5,697 nt of DNA, taken from assembly GCA_051275765.1 (NCBI GenBank), contig JBNMOV010000334.1:1-5697 (forward strand), given 5' to 3'. The notes under the pieces are model-generated. The model saw only the letters and a list, made by a program, of their open reading frames with translations, was not told the DNA's origin and searched no databases. The stretch is from JAHDCE01 sp051275765 (GTDB lineage Bacteria; Bacteroidota; Bacteroidia; Chitinophagales; Saprospiraceae). Shown piece by piece: positions 5,366 to 5,697 of the stretch. The position numbers were made by a program, and so were the translations under genes. How positions within the stretch are numbered: position 1 is the stretch's first letter; every line of letters begins with the position of its first letter.

Positions 5366-5697
5366 TTATTTCTTCCCTAATTTTATCTCAAAATCAGTAT
5401 TTACTTTCCCTGCTGATACGTCTAGAAGATTGTACTCGAAGATTACTTTCTTATCGTTTTTAAGGGTGATTCCATTCCCTTTTACAGATTTTAAATTTTT
5501 AGGTAAATAAACGATAGTTCTCATTTTAGCATCGCCAAACATTTCTTCCATACCATCTATACTGCCAGCTTCTTCTGTTTCATTAATTGTAAAAGTCATC
5601 ACTCTTTTCAAGCATCTTTTTTTATAACTGAAACTTGTTTCTGTATCCACATTAGTCATTTCTTCATCTTGGCTATCCTTAACTAGAATTAGAAGTT
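5366..5697 (-). CDS. Hypothetical envelope protein, C-terminal part
   Basis: The frame is open from the right window edge to a TAA at 5368..5366, giving about 109 visible residues. An internal ATG at 5659 exists, but the frame continues upstream of it as LLILVKDSQDEE, so the gene probably starts outside the window. The short hydrophobic LLILV followed by polar SQDEE resembles the end of a lipoprotein signal, but the lipobox cysteine is not there. The C-terminal segment, TIVYLPKNLKSVKGNG, then KKVIFEYNLLDV and FEIKL, resembles from memory the closing strands of small Bacteroidota lipoproteins that contain a (F/L)P-(K/R)-x-(V/L)-K-x-V motif. It may be an intact partial gene, or it may share in the decay seen just downstream; one base less in the GGG at 5374..5376 would fuse it to the next frame. 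No function is proposed. Confidence 0.5.
   Translation of the reverse strand, partial: LLILVKDSQDEEMTNVDTETSFSYKKRCLKRVMTFTINETEEAGSIDGMEEMFGDAKMRTIVYLPKNLKSVKGNGITLKNDKKVIFEYNLLDVSAGKVNTDFEIKLGKK

Larger units (their letters stand above)
4716..5376 (-). pseudogene. Decayed gene for a secreted-type Bacteroidota protein, 5' end missing
   Basis: Read leftward, one frame is protein-like from about 5376 (GRNNGISYYTCKALGDV) to 5020 (KILKKGLSEE). It meets TGA at 5019..5017, then continues in the same frame for 35 sensible codons (NLGKLENLVITLEANTSKG, later DDRFHTNSNAEIT) to 4912. There the 160 bp element at 4747..4906 interrupts it. After removal of the element and one target duplication the frame runs on as NSNAEITYKTKKKVSVK to a TAG at 4718..4716. 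No start codon or signal peptide exists in this frame: a TAG lies at 5379..5377, and the only early candidate start is a TTG at 5337. The text (NTNYKLEVQLGNGETYASAI, SWDNSQAYEGMSVYMWRN) suggests a beta-sandwich-like domain of an envelope protein. I do not recognise a named family. The lesions are the lost 5' end, the nonsense codon and the insertion. It convergently faces the regulator gene across the 4597..4630 terminator. Confidence 0.8.

Overview
The window looks like an AT-rich chromosomal segment of a member of the Bacteroidota. Supporting signs are a periplasmic TonB-C-domain protein of the type common in that phylum, a Bacteroidota-style sodium:solute symporter, a sigma-54-type response regulator of a Bacteroidota subfamily, weak or absent Shine-Dalgarno sequences, and TAnnTTTG-like -7 boxes. 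The class cannot be fixed from the sequence.

Layout. On the left, on the minus strand, a secreted TonB-C-domain protein with a GldM-like C-terminal half (77..862) overlaps by an ATGA the first codons of a second gene (1..80) that reads as the N-terminus of an ABC exporter. A divergent spacer (863..1361) follows. It is packed with inverted repeats: a roughly 160 bp imperfect palindrome and a strong 18 bp hairpin. Next, on the plus strand, come a 514-residue sodium:solute symporter (1362..2906), a spacer carrying a nested GCAGAGTT-type palindromic repeat, and a 424-residue NtrC-family regulator (3299..4573). The regulator has receiver and AAA+ domains but no DNA-binding domain. A perfect 34-nt palindrome closes it and probably serves as a bidirectional terminator.

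The right end (4716..5697), on the minus strand, is a gene graveyard. The window-edge gene (5366..5697) encodes the C-terminal part of a secreted or lipoprotein-like protein. Downstream lies a decayed gene (4716..5376) with no 5' end, an in-frame TGA, and a 160 bp ORF-less element with 27-nt terminal inverted repeats inserted 13 codons before the old stop. Removing the element plus one copy of the short target duplication restores an uninterrupted reading frame to a natural stop. The host gene therefore fixes the element's boundaries. The palindrome at 1014..1174 shares the element's central TAGCC(G/A)TAGCTACG core, which suggests a family of non-autonomous mobile or palindromic repeats in this genome. 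This is the most notable discovery candidate.

The genes do not form one pathway. The left pair is probably an envelope-related operon. The symporter and the regulator each appear to be transcribed alone, and the regulator has no sensor kinase beside it.
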